A stretch of DNA of 64,000 bases, taken from Rufibacter sediminis (GTDB taxonomy: Bacteria; Bacteroidota; Bacteroidia; Cytophagales; Hymenobacteraceae). This document shows, piece by piece, positions 1 through 7,335 of the stretch. How positions within the stretch are numbered: position 1 is the stretch's first letter; each line of letters begins with the position of its first letter. The notes below the pieces were generated by a model. That model worked only from the letters and a program-made list of their open reading frames with translations. It did not search any database and had not been told where the DNA came from. Made by a program: the position numbers and the translations under genes. The stretch spans positions 124,001-188,000 of the forward strand of contig NZ_JACOAF010000031.1 in assembly GCF_014269285.1 (NCBI RefSeq), read 5' to 3'.

Positions 1-256
1 CGTGACCAACCGCAACACCGGCGGCACCGATCACCTTTCCTTCGACGGTTTGGGTCTGCCGGGCTTCCAGTTCATCCAAGATGAGCTGGAGTACGACACC
101 CGCACCCACCACACCAACATGGACACCTATGACCGCCTCCAGGCCGATGACCTGAAGCAGGCGTCAGTGATTGTGGCGTCATTCGTGTACCAATCGGCTA
201 TTAGAAAAGACAAATTGCCGCGCAAAGCGCTTCCGCAGGTGAAGCCGCAGTCATAA
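1..256 (+). CDS. M28 family zinc peptidase, C-terminal fragment
   Basis: This is the last 85 or so codons of a gene that begins before the window; the frame is open from the first base to TAA at 254-256. The residues [18 protein letters not shown], then [11 protein letters not shown] and a helical end match the C-terminal part of M28 (aminopeptidase Y/S-like) peptidases. In that family the His before TnxDT is a zinc ligand. Such enzymes are secreted or periplasmic exo- or carboxypeptidases in this phylum. The signal peptide and remaining metal ligands are outside the window, so the exact specificity cannot be judged. Confidence 0.85.
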   Translation, partial: VTNRNTGGTDHLSFDGLGLPGFQFIQDELEYDTRTHHTNMDTYDRLQADDLKQASVIVASFVYQSAIRKDKLPRKALPQVKPQS

Positions 257-270
257 CCTGAATTTTTCAC

Positions 271-320
271 AACACAGAACGGCCTTTCTTCCAGAACCGG
301 AAGAAAGGCCGTTCTGTGTT
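271..320 (+). terminator. Long perfect hairpin after the M28 gene
   Basis: A perfect 22-bp inverted repeat (271-292 with 299-320, loop AGAACC) begins 14 bases after the stop codon. The stem is too long and too close to the stop to be chance. No T-run follows on the + strand, so termination is likely but not certain. Confidence 0.7.
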
Positions 321-350
321 GAAGTAGTTGCACGCCCACCTGTATGGGTG

Positions 351-375
351 TGTTTTAAGCCGATTTTCTGTAAAC
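351..375. repeat. GTTTT palindrome family, degenerate copy
   Basis: The left arm TGTTTTAAGCCGATTTTC and a damaged right arm ending GTAAAC resemble the copy at 63783-63820. It lies just upstream of the GH20 start. Confidence 0.45.
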
Positions 376-392
376 TAGGATCAAAATACAAC

Positions 393-2051
393 ATGAATTC
401 CATGAAGAAATGCTGCCTTTCCTTTCTGCTGGGCCTCTGGGTCTTCCTCTCTTTCCATTGCCAGGGGCAGGCCGTTGACGTGAATAACATCCTTCCCAAG
501 CCTGTCTCCTTCAAAGCTACCGGCGAACGACCCGTCACGCTCAACAAGAATACCATCATCCAAGCCGATGCCCCTTACCAGCAGCAGGCAGAATACCTGC
601 AAGGCCTGTTGTTGCAGCAGTGTGACCTGGCCCTGGGCATTGCTACGCCAAAGACCAAGCTTGGGAGACACAGCAGAATTCAGCTGCTGCATGACACTCT
701 GGAAGCCAACCGGCCCGAGATGTACTGGCTGGAAGCAGGTGGGCCCGTCATCCGGATCAAGGCGCGCGATGTGGCGGGCATGGTGCACGGGATACAGACT
801 TTGCTGCAGCTACTGCCGCTGGGCAAAACCAAGGAGGTGGCGTTTCCTACGGTAGAAATCAAGGATTATCCGCGCTTCGCCTACCGGGGCATGCACCTGG
901 ACGTGAGCCGGCACATCTTTCCGCTGGATTTCCTGAAGAAGTACATTGATTACCTGGCGTTCCATAAGTTCAACACCTTCCACTGGCACCTCACCGATGA
1001 CCAGGGCTGGCGTCTGGAGATCAAAAGTTATCCGAAACTCACCCAGGTGGGCGCCTGGCGCAACTCCACGCTCATCGGGCATTTCAAAGACACGCCCGCC
1101 CGCTATGATTCTACCCGCTACGGCGGGTTTTACACCCAGGAACAGGTGCGGGAACTGGTTAAATACGCGGCGGTGAGAGGCATCAACATCGTTCCGGAGA
1201 TTGACATTCCGGGGCACAGCCGCGCCATCATTGCCGCTTACCCAGAGTTCAGCACCCGGCCAGACTCGGCCTGGCAAGTGGCCAATACCTGGGGCATGTA
1301 CAACCGCCAGAACAACGTGCTCGCGCCGCATCCCGCTACCTTCAAATTCTTGGAGACGGTGTTCCAGGAGGTAGCGGATCTGTTTCCGTCGGAGTACGTG
1401 CATATTGGCGGCGATGAGTGCAGCAAAATGTGGTGGAAAGCCGATCCTGCCACGCAGGCGTTCATGAAGGCCAACCACCTCAAAGACGAGAAAGAGCTGC
1501 AGACCTACTTCATCCAACAGGTATCTGGCTACCTGGCCCAGAAGAACAAGAAAGTCATTGGCTGGCACGAGATTCTGGAGGGAGACCTGGACACCACGGC
1601 GGTGATCATGAACTGGGGCGGGGCCAAAGAAGGCATTGCGGCGGCTCAGCGGCGGCACCCGGTGATCATGTCGCCCGGTAAGCCGCTGTACTTTGATGCC
1701 TACCAGTCCAAAGACCCCAAAGACAGTTTGGCCATTCACGGGTATAATCCGCTGGATGCCGTCTACAACTTCAACCCGGTGCCCGCGGAACTGCAGCAGC
1801 TCAAGCTGGACAAGTACATTCTGGGTGCCCAGGCCAACGTCTGGACCGAGTACATGGGCAATCCGGCTAAGGTGGAGTACATGGTGTTCCCGCGCATGAC
1901 GGCCCTCAGTGAGGTGCTCTGGACCGATCCTCAGCAGAAAGACTTCCAGGATTTCAAGCGGAGGCTGAAAACCGCCATGCTGCCCCGCTACGCGTTCTGG
2001 GGAAGCGCGTATTTCAAGGATTTTGAACGCTGGACCGTCGCCGATAAATAA
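393..2051 (+). CDS. Beta-N-acetylhexosaminidase, glycoside hydrolase family 20
   Basis: The enzyme removes terminal N-acetylglucosamine or N-acetylgalactosamine from glycans or chitin fragments, in the periplasm or at the cell surface. From the ATG at 393 the protein is about 552 aa, a normal length for the family. A signal peptide (MKKCCLSFLLGLWVFLSFH...) starts at the second Met, 402. A GH20b alpha/beta domain follows, then the TIM barrel. The barrel shows HWHLTDDQGWR and HIGGDEC; the Asp-Glu pair near residues 341-342 is the substrate-assisted catalytic pair known for GH20. An in-frame GTG at 348 is possible but places cytoplasmic-looking residues before the signal peptide, so 393 or 402 is preferred. 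The gene stands alone. Confidence 0.95.
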   Translation: MNSMKKCCLSFLLGLWVFLSFHCQGQAVDVNNILPKPVSFKATGERPVTLNKNTIIQADAPYQQQAEYLQGLLLQQCDLALGIATPKTKLGRHSRIQLLHDTLEANRPEMYWLEAGGPVIRIKARDVAGMVHGIQTLLQLLPLGKTKEVAFPTVEIKDYPRFAYRGMHLDVSRHIFPLDFLKKYIDYLAFHKFNTFHWHLTDDQGWRLEIKSYPKLTQVGAWRNSTLIGHFKDTPARYDSTRYGGFYTQEQVRELVKYAAVRGINIVPEIDIPGHSRAIIAAYPEFSTRPDSAWQVANTWGMYNRQNNVLAPHPATFKFLETVFQEVADLFPSEYVHIGGDECSKMWWKADPATQAFMKANHLKDEKELQTYFIQQVSGYLAQKNKKVIGWHEILEGDLDTTAVIMNWGGAKEGIAAAQRRHPVIMSPGKPLYFDAYQSKDPKDSLAIHGYNPLDAVYNFNPVPAELQQLKLDKYILGAQANVWTEYMGNPAKVEYMVFPRMTALSEVLWTDPQQKDFQDFKRRLKTAMLPRYAFWGSAYFKDFERWTVADK

Positions 2052-2093
2052 TGCCGTTTCCTCTGTTTCTTTTGGTGAAAACCGGGCACTAAT

Positions 2094-2133
2094 CTGTTTC
2101 GGGCCTCGTTTCAAAAAAGAAGCCCGGAAACAG
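2094..2133. repeat. GTTTT palindrome family copy after GH20 gene
   Basis: The arms CTGTTTCGGGC and GCCCGGAAACAG pair with a one-base bulge around a TTTC/GAAG-rich apex. It starts 42 bases after the GH20 stop and lies before the next promoter. No T-run follows it. Confidence 0.6.
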
Positions 2134-2141
2134 GTAAAGAC

Positions 2142-2171
2142 TTGAGTGCTGGGTACATCTTCGTACCTTTA
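2142..2171 (+). promoter_or_regulatory. Bacteroidota-type promoter for the 2197 gene
   Basis: TTG at 2142-2144, a 19-base spacer and TACCTTTA at 2164-2171 fit the known TTG-N19-TAnnTTTG pattern. The start codon of the small membrane protein is 26 bases further on. Confidence 0.6.
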
Positions 2172-2196
2172 CTGATTATCAACTGGCTTTTACCTA

Positions 2197-2382
2197 ATGA
2201 TTTCACGCCACTCCAGTCTGTTACTCAATTTCATGCTCACCATCTCGTTCCTGATCTTGATGTGGCGCTTAGAAGACCCCAATATCCTGGTGACCCTTGC
2301 CGCTTTCATCGGGTTTATGATGTTTGTGGTCTTGAAGATCATCCTGGTGTTACGGGACCGGAAAAGCAAATCCTCTAAATAG
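2197..2382 (+). CDS. Small two-helix membrane protein, function unknown
   Basis: This 61-residue protein has two hydrophobic helices, roughly residues 8-24 and 29-50 (MLTISFLILMW and NILVTLAAFIGFMMFVVLKI), and ends in a basic tail RDRKSKSSK, which suggests a cytoplasmic C-terminus. It sits behind a good promoter and only 9 bases before the next membrane-protein gene, so the two are probably co-transcribed. A longer overlapping frame starting at 2142 has no membrane logic and begins on the promoter, so it was rejected. I do not recognise a family. Confidence 0.65.
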   Translation: MISRHSSLLLNFMLTISFLILMWRLEDPNILVTLAAFIGFMMFVVLKIILVLRDRKSKSSK

Positions 2383-2391
2383 CTGTACTAT

Positions 2392-2862
2392 ATGGAATCC
2401 TTCTTCTTGAACCTTTCGCCAGCCAACCAGAACGGGGCCCCGCTTGCCAAGCTGTATCTGTTCATGGCGGTGGTGTTTTGTATATTGGGCGGTCTTGGCG
2501 TGTACCGGCACTACACCGCCGAAGAACAGGTAGCCCTGGGTGTCTATTTTCTGCCTTTGCTGCAACTGGCGTTGGCCATCTCGTACCTGATTGTGGCCTG
2601 GCGCCGCCGCAAGCCAAGCGGCACCAGTTATGTGCAGGTCACCGAAGAACACCTGGAACTGAAACTGTCGCAGACGCAGGAGCCGGTTACCTTGCCCTGG
2701 AGCACCATCAGTTTGCTGCGGGTGCAAACCGATAAACTGCTGTACCGGTTAACCTCGGGGCAGACCGGGCAAATTGAGTTTGACTCGATCCCCGAAGAAT
2801 ACGAAGAGACCGTGCGTGATGCCATCCGGCAAGCCGGCCGAAGCAAAGGCGTGAGTCTGTAA
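2392..2862 (+). CDS. Membrane protein with two helices and a PH-like soluble domain
   Basis: The 156-residue product has two membrane helices (about residues 18-40 and 46-68), an RRRK stop-transfer segment, then a beta-rich soluble part. In that part, SYVQVTEEHLELKLSQTQ, LPWSTISLLRVQ and YRLTSGQTGQIEFDSIP have the rhythm of bacterial PH-like (EbsA/bPH2) domains. The assignment rests on pattern only. It follows the small membrane protein at 2197-2382 by 9 bases and is followed by a strong hairpin, so the pair forms a two-gene unit. Confidence 0.7.
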   Translation: MESFFLNLSPANQNGAPLAKLYLFMAVVFCILGGLGVYRHYTAEEQVALGVYFLPLLQLALAISYLIVAWRRRKPSGTSYVQVTEEHLELKLSQTQEPVTLPWSTISLLRVQTDKLLYRLTSGQTGQIEFDSIPEEYEETVRDAIRQAGRSKGVSL

Positions 2863-2887
2863 GCGAATCAACCAAGTATCATTTCTG

Positions 2888-2943
2888 GCCGAAGGGCGTT
2901 TTGGAGCTGTTTTCAGGAAAAGCAGCCCAAAACGCCCTTCGGC
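2888..2943 (+). terminator. Terminator hairpin built on a GTTTT-family core
   Basis: The outer arms GCCGAAGGGC and GCCCTTCGGC enclose a clear family core, GTTTTGGAGCTGTTTTC ... GAAAAGCAGCCCAAAAC. TTTTCTG follows directly, so it can end transcription of the 2197-2862 unit. It shows how a copy-specific outer stem is stacked on the shared core. Confidence 0.8.
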
Positions 2944-3148
2944 TTTTCTGTTCCTGTGGGAAAAGGGGGACGTGGGGGAAGCAGGCTGTTTTCTCTTCTG
3001 TGCTTTCCTGCCACGTAAAGCGCAGACGAAGCCTCAATCTAGACCTCATAGTTGGACTTTTCTGAGGGCATTGTTAACCCTGGGCGGGCTCCGCCGTAAT
3101 AAGAACATACTGGTTCTATCCATTTGCCATCAGTACAAGATCTATACT

Positions 3149-3727
3149 ATGAAAAATCACCTGTTCTACCTACTGCTTGCCGTCTCCGTTTCTTTGGTCT
3201 CCGGTTGTGGTGGCTCTTCATCAGAGGCCACTTCTGTTGACGCGGCGGGCAAGCACAATGAAGAGTTGCTGGAAAGCACCGGCAAAGACGAAAAGGGAGG
3301 ATGGTTCGTGGCCGAGGCAGCCAGTGGCGGACTGTTTGAGGTGGAGTTGGGCCGGCTGGCCAGCAGCAAAGCCTCTGACCCCAGAGTGAAGCAGTTCGGG
3401 CAGCTCATGCTGGACCACCATACGCAGACCAATGCTCAACTGAAGCAGATCGCCGATTTGAAGAACCTGATTGTGCCCACCAGCCTGGGGGAGGAGCATC
3501 AGGAAACTTTTAACGCCATCATGAGCAACTCCGGGGCGGCCTTTGATAAAGCGTACATGGAAGCCATGGTGAAAGACCACAAAGAAACCATTGACAAGTT
3601 TGAGGAGATGTCAGAAGAAGGGAAGGACATGGAACTGCGGGCGTTCGCGGGCAAAGCCCTGCCCACGTTACGGGCCCACCTCTCACAGGCAGAGCAACTG
3701 GAAGATGACCTGAACGCCAAACAGTAA
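3149..3727 (+). CDS. DUF4142 lipoprotein 1
   Basis: The protein is 192 aa from the ATG at 3149. It has a lipoprotein signal with the box LVSGC (Cys about residue 20), a short linker, then one DUF4142 domain (about residues 50-190). DUF4142 is predicted to be a ferritin-like four-helix bundle of unknown function. Visible marks are WFVAEAASGGLFEVELGRLAS, MLDHHTQTN, a mid-domain DHKETIDKF and the C-terminal LPTLRAHLSQAEQLED. An in-frame extension back to 2972 has no homologous look and crosses the leader, so 3149 was chosen. It is the first and least elaborate of four paralogs in tandem; its linker lacks the Thr/Gly expansion of gene 3. Confidence 0.9.
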   Translation: MKNHLFYLLLAVSVSLVSGCGGSSSEATSVDAAGKHNEELLESTGKDEKGGWFVAEAASGGLFEVELGRLASSKASDPRVKQFGQLMLDHHTQTNAQLKQIADLKNLIVPTSLGEEHQETFNAIMSNSGAAFDKAYMEAMVKDHKETIDKFEEMSEEGKDMELRAFAGKALPTLRAHLSQAEQLEDDLNAKQ

Positions 3728-3810
3728 CCCAGGCCGCTGCCCACCAGTACAAAGAGGTATCCTTAGCCCTGTGCAGAAGGAAAGGAAACTGATCCTAAAC
3801 AGAAGAACCT

Positions 3811-4482
3811 ATGAAAAAGAGACTATACCTGATCGCAGCCCTGGCCGTGGTAGCCGGGTCAGCATGCAGCAGAATTGACGCCAATACGTCTAACAGCGTC
3901 CCCACCACAGATGCCTATGAGGCTACTGTCACCGCCACCCATGCGGCCACAGGAACTGCCGGCACCGGAACTTCCGGCACCGCCGCCGATGCCTACGTGG
4001 GCACCAGCAGCGTGGCCGGGGCTGGCACCATGCGGTACGGCACCCGGAGCATCACCGAGGCCACTTTCCTGATGGAGGCCGCCAGCAGCGGCCTGATGGA
4101 AGTGCAGCTGGGTAAATTGGCCCTGGAGCGGAGCGCCAACTCAGACGTGAAGAAGTTTGCTCAGATGCTGGTAGACCACCACTCCAAAGCCAATCAGGAA
4201 CTCATGTCCCTTGCCTCGGGCATGAACGTGACGCTTTCCACCACGCTGCTGCCCATGCACCAGGAACTGGTGGACGAGCTGTCAAAATTGACGGGAAGTG
4301 CGTTTGACAAGAAATACATAGACAAGATTGAAGACGTGCACGAAAGCGACATCGCCTTGTATGATGTGGTGAGCAACGGAGCGCAGACCACTTCGGTCAA
4401 AGCCTTTGCCATCAGAGCGCTGCCGGTGCTGCGTATCCATGAACACGAAGCTGATAAACTGGAATCACAAGTGAGTCAATAA
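3811..4482 (+). CDS. DUF4142 lipoprotein 2
   Basis: The 223-aa lipoprotein has the box VAGSAC (Cys19), followed by a disordered Ala/Thr/Gly-rich linker (about residues 30-75, with TGTAGTGTSGTAA), then a DUF4142 domain (about residues 80-220). The domain keeps AASSGLMEVQLGKLA, MLVDHHSKAN, VHESDIALYD and LPVLRIHEHEADKLE. The His residues at the helix ends are in the positions conserved among the four paralogs. Lipidation would anchor it to the outer or inner membrane with the domain held off by the linker. It is flanked by its own leader and a strong terminator, so it is probably monocistronic. Confidence 0.92.
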   Translation: MKKRLYLIAALAVVAGSACSRIDANTSNSVPTTDAYEATVTATHAATGTAGTGTSGTAADAYVGTSSVAGAGTMRYGTRSITEATFLMEAASSGLMEVQLGKLALERSANSDVKKFAQMLVDHHSKANQELMSLASGMNVTLSTTLLPMHQELVDELSKLTGSAFDKKYIDKIEDVHESDIALYDVVSNGAQTTSVKAFAIRALPVLRIHEHEADKLESQVSQ

Positions 4483-4486
4483 GCCA

Positions 4487-4538
4487 CCCGTTTACAACGA
4501 AAAAGCCTGCTCTTGCAGGCTTTTTCGTTGTAAACGGG
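4487..4538 (+). terminator. Perfect 24-bp intrinsic terminator
   Basis: Arms 4487-4510 and 4515-4538 are fully complementary around TCTT, just after the stop codon of DUF4142 gene 2. The stem contains AAAAAGCCTGC / GCAGGCTTTTT, the usual A-run first, T-run second polarity, and so works in both directions. Confidence 0.88.
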
Positions 4539-4575
4539 ACCGTTCTTTCAGGCATCACCATTAACTGTTCAGACC

Positions 4576-4806
4576 ATGAAATTACTTTTCTACGGCGGGC
4601 TTCTCCTGTTCCTCGGCATGAGTTCCGCTTGCAGCCCAGAGCAGAAAGGCACCAATCCCACCACAGACACAGACACCAATACCGAAGGTGCCGCCAGCCC
4701 GACGGCGGCGACCAGTAGCGCTGGCAGCAGCGGCATGGGCGGGGCGGTATCCACCCACGCCATCGCTTCTGACACGGTGCCCTCAGACTCGGCCCGTAGG
4801 CCTTAA
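4576..4806 (+). CDS. Small low-complexity lipoprotein within the DUF4142 cluster
   Basis: This 76-aa product has a clean lipoprotein signal (MKLLFYGGLLLFLGMSSAC, Cys19) and then only a Thr/Ala/Ser/Gly-rich disordered tail with several Asp residues. No folded domain is visible. Its composition matches the linkers of the neighbouring DUF4142 lipoproteins, so it looks like a lipoprotein head and linker without the helical domain. The function is unknown, but the signal peptide and context support a real gene. Confidence 0.7.
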   Translation: MKLLFYGGLLLFLGMSSACSPEQKGTNPTTDTDTNTEGAASPTAATSSAGSSGMGGAVSTHAIASDTVPSDSARRP

Positions 4807-4934
4807 GAGCGGTCTCCCTCGTAGTTATGCCCTGCTGCCAGCATAAATTCAGTATTTCTTCCGGAATAAATTCGTTAACTGCTTCATTATTAGTGCGTAT
4901 ACAGGTCAGAACGAACTGAACGAAAAACAAAGCT

Positions 4935-5783
4935 ATGAAGAAAGTCATGTCACTACTGGTAGCCGGCGCAATGGTCGCGGGGACAGCGTGTACCAGCACC
5001 AATACCGGCTCCGATTCCACCTCCGGAGGAACAACCTCGTCCACAAACGCCGGAACAGGTACCGCCTCCGGAACCATGTCCGGGTCTGGAACAATGTCTG
5101 GTTCAGGAGGAACCACCACTAGCGGAACAACAATGGGAACCACCAGCGGTACTACTACCGGCACCACGGGTACAACCACTGGCTCAGGTACCATGGGCAC
5201 CACTACCGGCACCGGAACTACGGGTACAGGCACTACTACCGGAACTACGGGTACCACTACCGGAACAACCGGTACCACTGGAACTGGTACAACCGGCACC
5301 ACTGGCGGGGCTGGCGCTACCGGAATGGCAGGAGCCACCATGGACCTGACCAACATGACCGATGCCATGTTCATGATGACCGCCGCCAGCAGCAACCTGT
5401 TTGAAATTCAGGCCGGCAAGTTGGCCGCGCAGAATGCCTCCCATGCCGAGGTGAAGAAATTTGCCCAGATGATGGTAGACCACCATACCAGAGCCAGCAA
5501 AGAGCAGATGACCCTGGCTTCTCAGATGAAAATCACCTTGCCCACTACCTTAATGCCCGTGCATCAGACTATGCTGGACCGGCTGAAAGGCAAAACCGGC
5601 AAAGGCTTTGACGAAGACTACATGGATGCCATGGAAGCCGCCCATAAAATGGACATCGCCATGTTCCAATTAAAGAGCGACAATGCCGAGACACCTTCCG
5701 TGAAGGCCTTGGCTACCAAAACACTGCCCATGTTAAAGTCACACCAAGACATGGCCACCAAACTGGAGGACACGGTAGATTAA
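4935..5783 (+). CDS. DUF4142 lipoprotein 3 with very long Thr/Gly/Ser linker
   Basis: The 282-aa protein starts MKKVMSLLVAGAMVAGTAC (lipobox Cys19). Residues about 20-130 are almost entirely Thr, Gly and Ser with repeating TGTT and SGTM units. The DUF4142 domain then begins at about residue 135 (LTNMTDAMFMMTAASSNLFEIQAGKLAA). It keeps MMVDHHTRAS, AHKMDIAMFQ and LPMLKSHQDMATKLED. The linker is at least twice as long as in the paralogs, would be flexible and is rich in possible O-glycosylation sites. An open frame also runs along the opposite strand here, but only because the repeat is compositionally biased. The transcription unit ends at the 5812 hairpin. Confidence 0.92.
   Translation: MKKVMSLLVAGAMVAGTACTSTNTGSDSTSGGTTSSTNAGTGTASGTMSGSGTMSGSGGTTTSGTTMGTTSGTTTGTTGTTTGSGTMGTTTGTGTTGTGTTTGTTGTTTGTTGTTGTGTTGTTGGAGATGMAGATMDLTNMTDAMFMMTAASSNLFEIQAGKLAAQNASHAEVKKFAQMMVDHHTRASKEQMTLASQMKITLPTTLMPVHQTMLDRLKGKTGKGFDEDYMDAMEAAHKMDIAMFQLKSDNAETPSVKALATKTLPMLKSHQDMATKLEDTVD
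5050..5320 (+). repeat. Imperfect ACC/GGN trinucleotide-type coding repeat
   Basis: Tandem, imperfect units such as GGAACTACGGGTACC encode the Thr/Gly linker of DUF4142 gene 3. Codons are mixed (ACC, ACT, ACA, ACG; GGA, GGC, GGT), so the protein composition rather than the DNA repeat appears to be maintained. Unit lengths are multiples of three, so slippage would lengthen or shorten the linker without a frameshift. Confidence 0.75.
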
Positions 5784-5811
5784 ACCAGTCTTCCTGAGAG
5801 AAAAAACAAGT

Positions 5812-5867
5812 GAGTGTCTGGGTTTTGCGGATGGTTTAACGAAAACGTCCGCAAAACCCAGACACTC
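5812..5867 (+). terminator. Terminator with GTTTT-family core after DUF4142 gene 3
   Basis: The outer arms GAGTGTCTGGG and CCCAGACACTC enclose GTTTTGCGGA ... TCCGCAAAAC, giving 20 bp of perfect pairing, and TTTTT follows. The core is divergent in its GC part but keeps the T-first, A-second order. Confidence 0.82.
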
Positions 5868-6051
5868 TTTTTATGCGCAGCCCGCTACCAGAACCCAGAA
5901 TGCCGGTCAGCAGGAAGCACTGGAGAATCCATTTTCAACCCGTAGAGCTGCTTCTGCATGATTTGCGGCCAGAAGAACTTTAACTCCCGCCCAAGCCCTG
6001 CGTATAAAAACATTCTGAATATAAATAAGTCCTAAGCGAGCACCTACCACT

Positions 6052-6783
6052 ATGAAAAAAACAATGCCCCTCTTCGCAGCCGCCATTCTATTGACGGGCG
6101 CTGCCTGTAGCACCTATACTTCCAGTACAGACCCAGACAACTACGGCACCGGCTATGGCCTCACCGATGAGAAAGTAGGTACCGGCCACAATAGCAGCAT
6201 GGGCGTGGCCGAGGCCAACAACAACGCCACCCTGGACAATCCGGCCACCGGCTCCAATACAGACAGCCTCAACGCGACCCAGAACCCAGACCAGCTCTTC
6301 ATGATGAAAGCCGCCAGTGGCGGAATGATGGAAGTGGCCGCCGGCAAGCTGGCCTCTACCAAGGGGCAGGACCCAGCGGTGAAGCAATTTGGGCAGCGCA
6401 TGGTCACCGACCACACCAAGGCCAACACAGAGCTGAAAGCCATCGCGGCCAAAAAAGGAGTGACGCTGCCAACCGCCCTGCTACCGGAGCACCAGCAGCA
6501 TCTGGATATGCTTACCCAGTTAAGCGACGCCGAGTTTGATCGATCTTACACCCAGCACATGGTGCAGGCCCACGACAAAGACATCGCGGAGTTTGACCGT
6601 CAGGCCAAAAGTGGCACTGATGCCGACCTGAAAGCTTTCGCGGCCAAGAACTTGCCTATCCTGCGCGAGCACCGCAAACTGGTACAGCCCATCTATGAGA
6701 AGGTAAACCGAAGCGGCGCTTCCAACACCGAGGCCAATGCCGCCCCTGCCAACGGCGGAGCTTCGGGCGGAGGTTCAAAGTAA
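6052..6783 (+). CDS. DUF4142 lipoprotein 4
   Basis: This 243-aa lipoprotein (lipobox LTGAAC, Cys20) has a linker of about 55 residues rich in Asn, Thr, Asp and Gly, then DUF4142 (about residues 83-222) with AASGGMMEVAAGKLAS, MVTDHTKAN, HDKDIAEFDRQ and LPILREHRKLVQPIYE. The first HH pair of its paralogs is reduced to DHT. An extra Asn/Ala/Gly tail of about 20 residues follows the domain. Its first 30 residues are nearly the same as those of the domain-less lipoprotein at 6940, which points to recent duplication of the 5' end. Confidence 0.92.
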   Translation: MKKTMPLFAAAILLTGAACSTYTSSTDPDNYGTGYGLTDEKVGTGHNSSMGVAEANNNATLDNPATGSNTDSLNATQNPDQLFMMKAASGGMMEVAAGKLASTKGQDPAVKQFGQRMVTDHTKANTELKAIAAKKGVTLPTALLPEHQQHLDMLTQLSDAEFDRSYTQHMVQAHDKDIAEFDRQAKSGTDADLKAFAAKNLPILREHRKLVQPIYEKVNRSGASNTEANAAPANGGASGGGSK

Positions 6784-6789
6784 ACCAGG

Positions 6790-6815
6790 AAGCCTGCCTT
6801 GCCACAGGCAGGCTT
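6790..6815 (+). terminator. Intrinsic terminator after DUF4142 gene 4
   Basis: AAGCCTGCC pairs with GGCAGGCTT around an 8-base loop and is followed by TTTT, seven bases after the stop codon. Confidence 0.85.
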
Positions 6816-6820
6816 TTTTG

Positions 6821-6849
6821 AGCCGTTTTCCGGAAAAGAGCCCTAAAAC
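6821..6849. repeat. GTTTT palindrome family, partial copy
   Basis: AGCCGTTTTCCGGAAAAG is followed by AGCCCTAAAAC. The GC parts of the two arms are alike rather than complementary, so only the T- and A-runs pair. It directly follows the ordinary terminator of DUF4142 gene 4. Confidence 0.6.
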
Positions 6850-6887
6850 AGAACAGGCAAGCCCTCTCGGATAGATAAAAATGCGGG

Positions 6888-6919
6888 TTGTTTTTGAAAG
6901 CTTGGATTCAGTACCTTTG
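6888..6919 (+). promoter_or_regulatory. Bacteroidota-type promoter for the 6940 lipoprotein
   Basis: TTG at 6888-6890, a 21-base spacer and a perfect TACCTTTG at 6912-6919. The start codon is 20 bases downstream, which supports the 6940 gene being expressed. Confidence 0.65.
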
Positions 6920-6939
6920 CGCCAAACTTTCTGAAACCG

Positions 6940-7194
6940 ATGAAATCTATCATGCCTTTCTTTGCGGCTTGCGCTCTGCTGGCCGGTACTGCCTGTTCCA
7001 CCTATACTTCTTCCACTGATCCTAACGATACAGGTTCAGGGACTGCGCTGGACGCGGAAGTAGTAACTTCGGCTCCAGCCGCCGAAGCCCATACGGCTCC
7101 AGCCACCCACGAAGCCGCTGCCCCCGCGAAAGCTGACACCGCTACTGCCGCGAAAACAGACACTGCCGCGCATTCCACAGAAGCCGCTCACTAA
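6940..7194 (+). CDS. Small lipoprotein, DUF4142 paralog lacking the domain
   Basis: The 84-aa product reads MKSIMPFFAACALLAGTAC, then STYTSSTDP. This is nearly the signal peptide and first residues of DUF4142 lipoprotein 4 (MKKTMPLFAAAILLTGAAC, STYTSSTDP). Instead of the helical domain it carries an Ala/Thr/Glu/His/Lys-rich disordered tail and stops. It has its own good promoter and a strong downstream hairpin, so it is not simply a decaying fragment. With the 4576 gene it makes two domain-less lipoproteins inside the same cluster. The function is unknown. Confidence 0.75.
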   Translation: MKSIMPFFAACALLAGTACSTYTSSTDPNDTGSGTALDAEVVTSAPAAEAHTAPATHEAAAPAKADTATAAKTDTAAHSTEAAH

Positions 7195-7221
7195 AACTCA
7201 GGAAGGAGACCATCCAGAACC

Positions 7222-7260
7222 CGTTTTCTGCCGATTTTCTTCAAACTGCCGTTAAAACAG
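7222..7260. repeat. GTTTT palindrome family, degenerate copy
   Basis: CGTTTTCTGCCGATTTTC then AAACTGCCGTTAAAACAG. It is a diverged copy overlapping the left arm of the adjacent terminator and lying between the convergent 6940 gene and uvrA. Confidence 0.45.
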
Positions 7261-7294
7261 AAAAGCCTTGCTCTGGAGCAAGGCTTTTCTGTTT
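7255..7294. terminator. Bidirectional terminator between the 6940 lipoprotein and uvrA
   Basis: A 19-bp perfect stem, AAACAGAAAAGCCTTGCTC against its complement, A-rich on the left and T-rich on the right. It can serve both convergent genes. Confidence 0.85.
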
Positions 7295-7297
7295 CTG

Positions 7298-7335
7298 GGT
7301 TTTGGGGCTGTTTTCTCTAAAACAGCCCTAAAACC
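7298..7335. repeat. GTTTT palindrome family, canonical copy
   Basis: This is the clearest example of the core: GGTTTTGGGGCTGTTTT, loop CTCT, AAAACAGCCCTAAAACC. Seventeen pairs form with one G-T. It ends one base before the uvrA stop codon. Confidence 0.85.

Noticed and set aside
810-2114. 434-codon minus-strand frame opposite the GH20 gene
   Set aside because: It lies antisense to a complete GH20 gene with catalytic motifs; no recognisable product.
2972-3148. N-terminal extension of DUF4142 gene 1
   Set aside because: It puts 59 unrelated residues before a perfect lipoprotein signal peptide.
4412-5395. 327-codon frame on the minus strand, very rich in Val and Pro
   Set aside because: It is the mirror of the Thr/Gly coding repeat of DUF4142 gene 3 and crosses the DUF4142 gene 2 and small lipoprotein regions. 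The composition is an artefact of the repeat.
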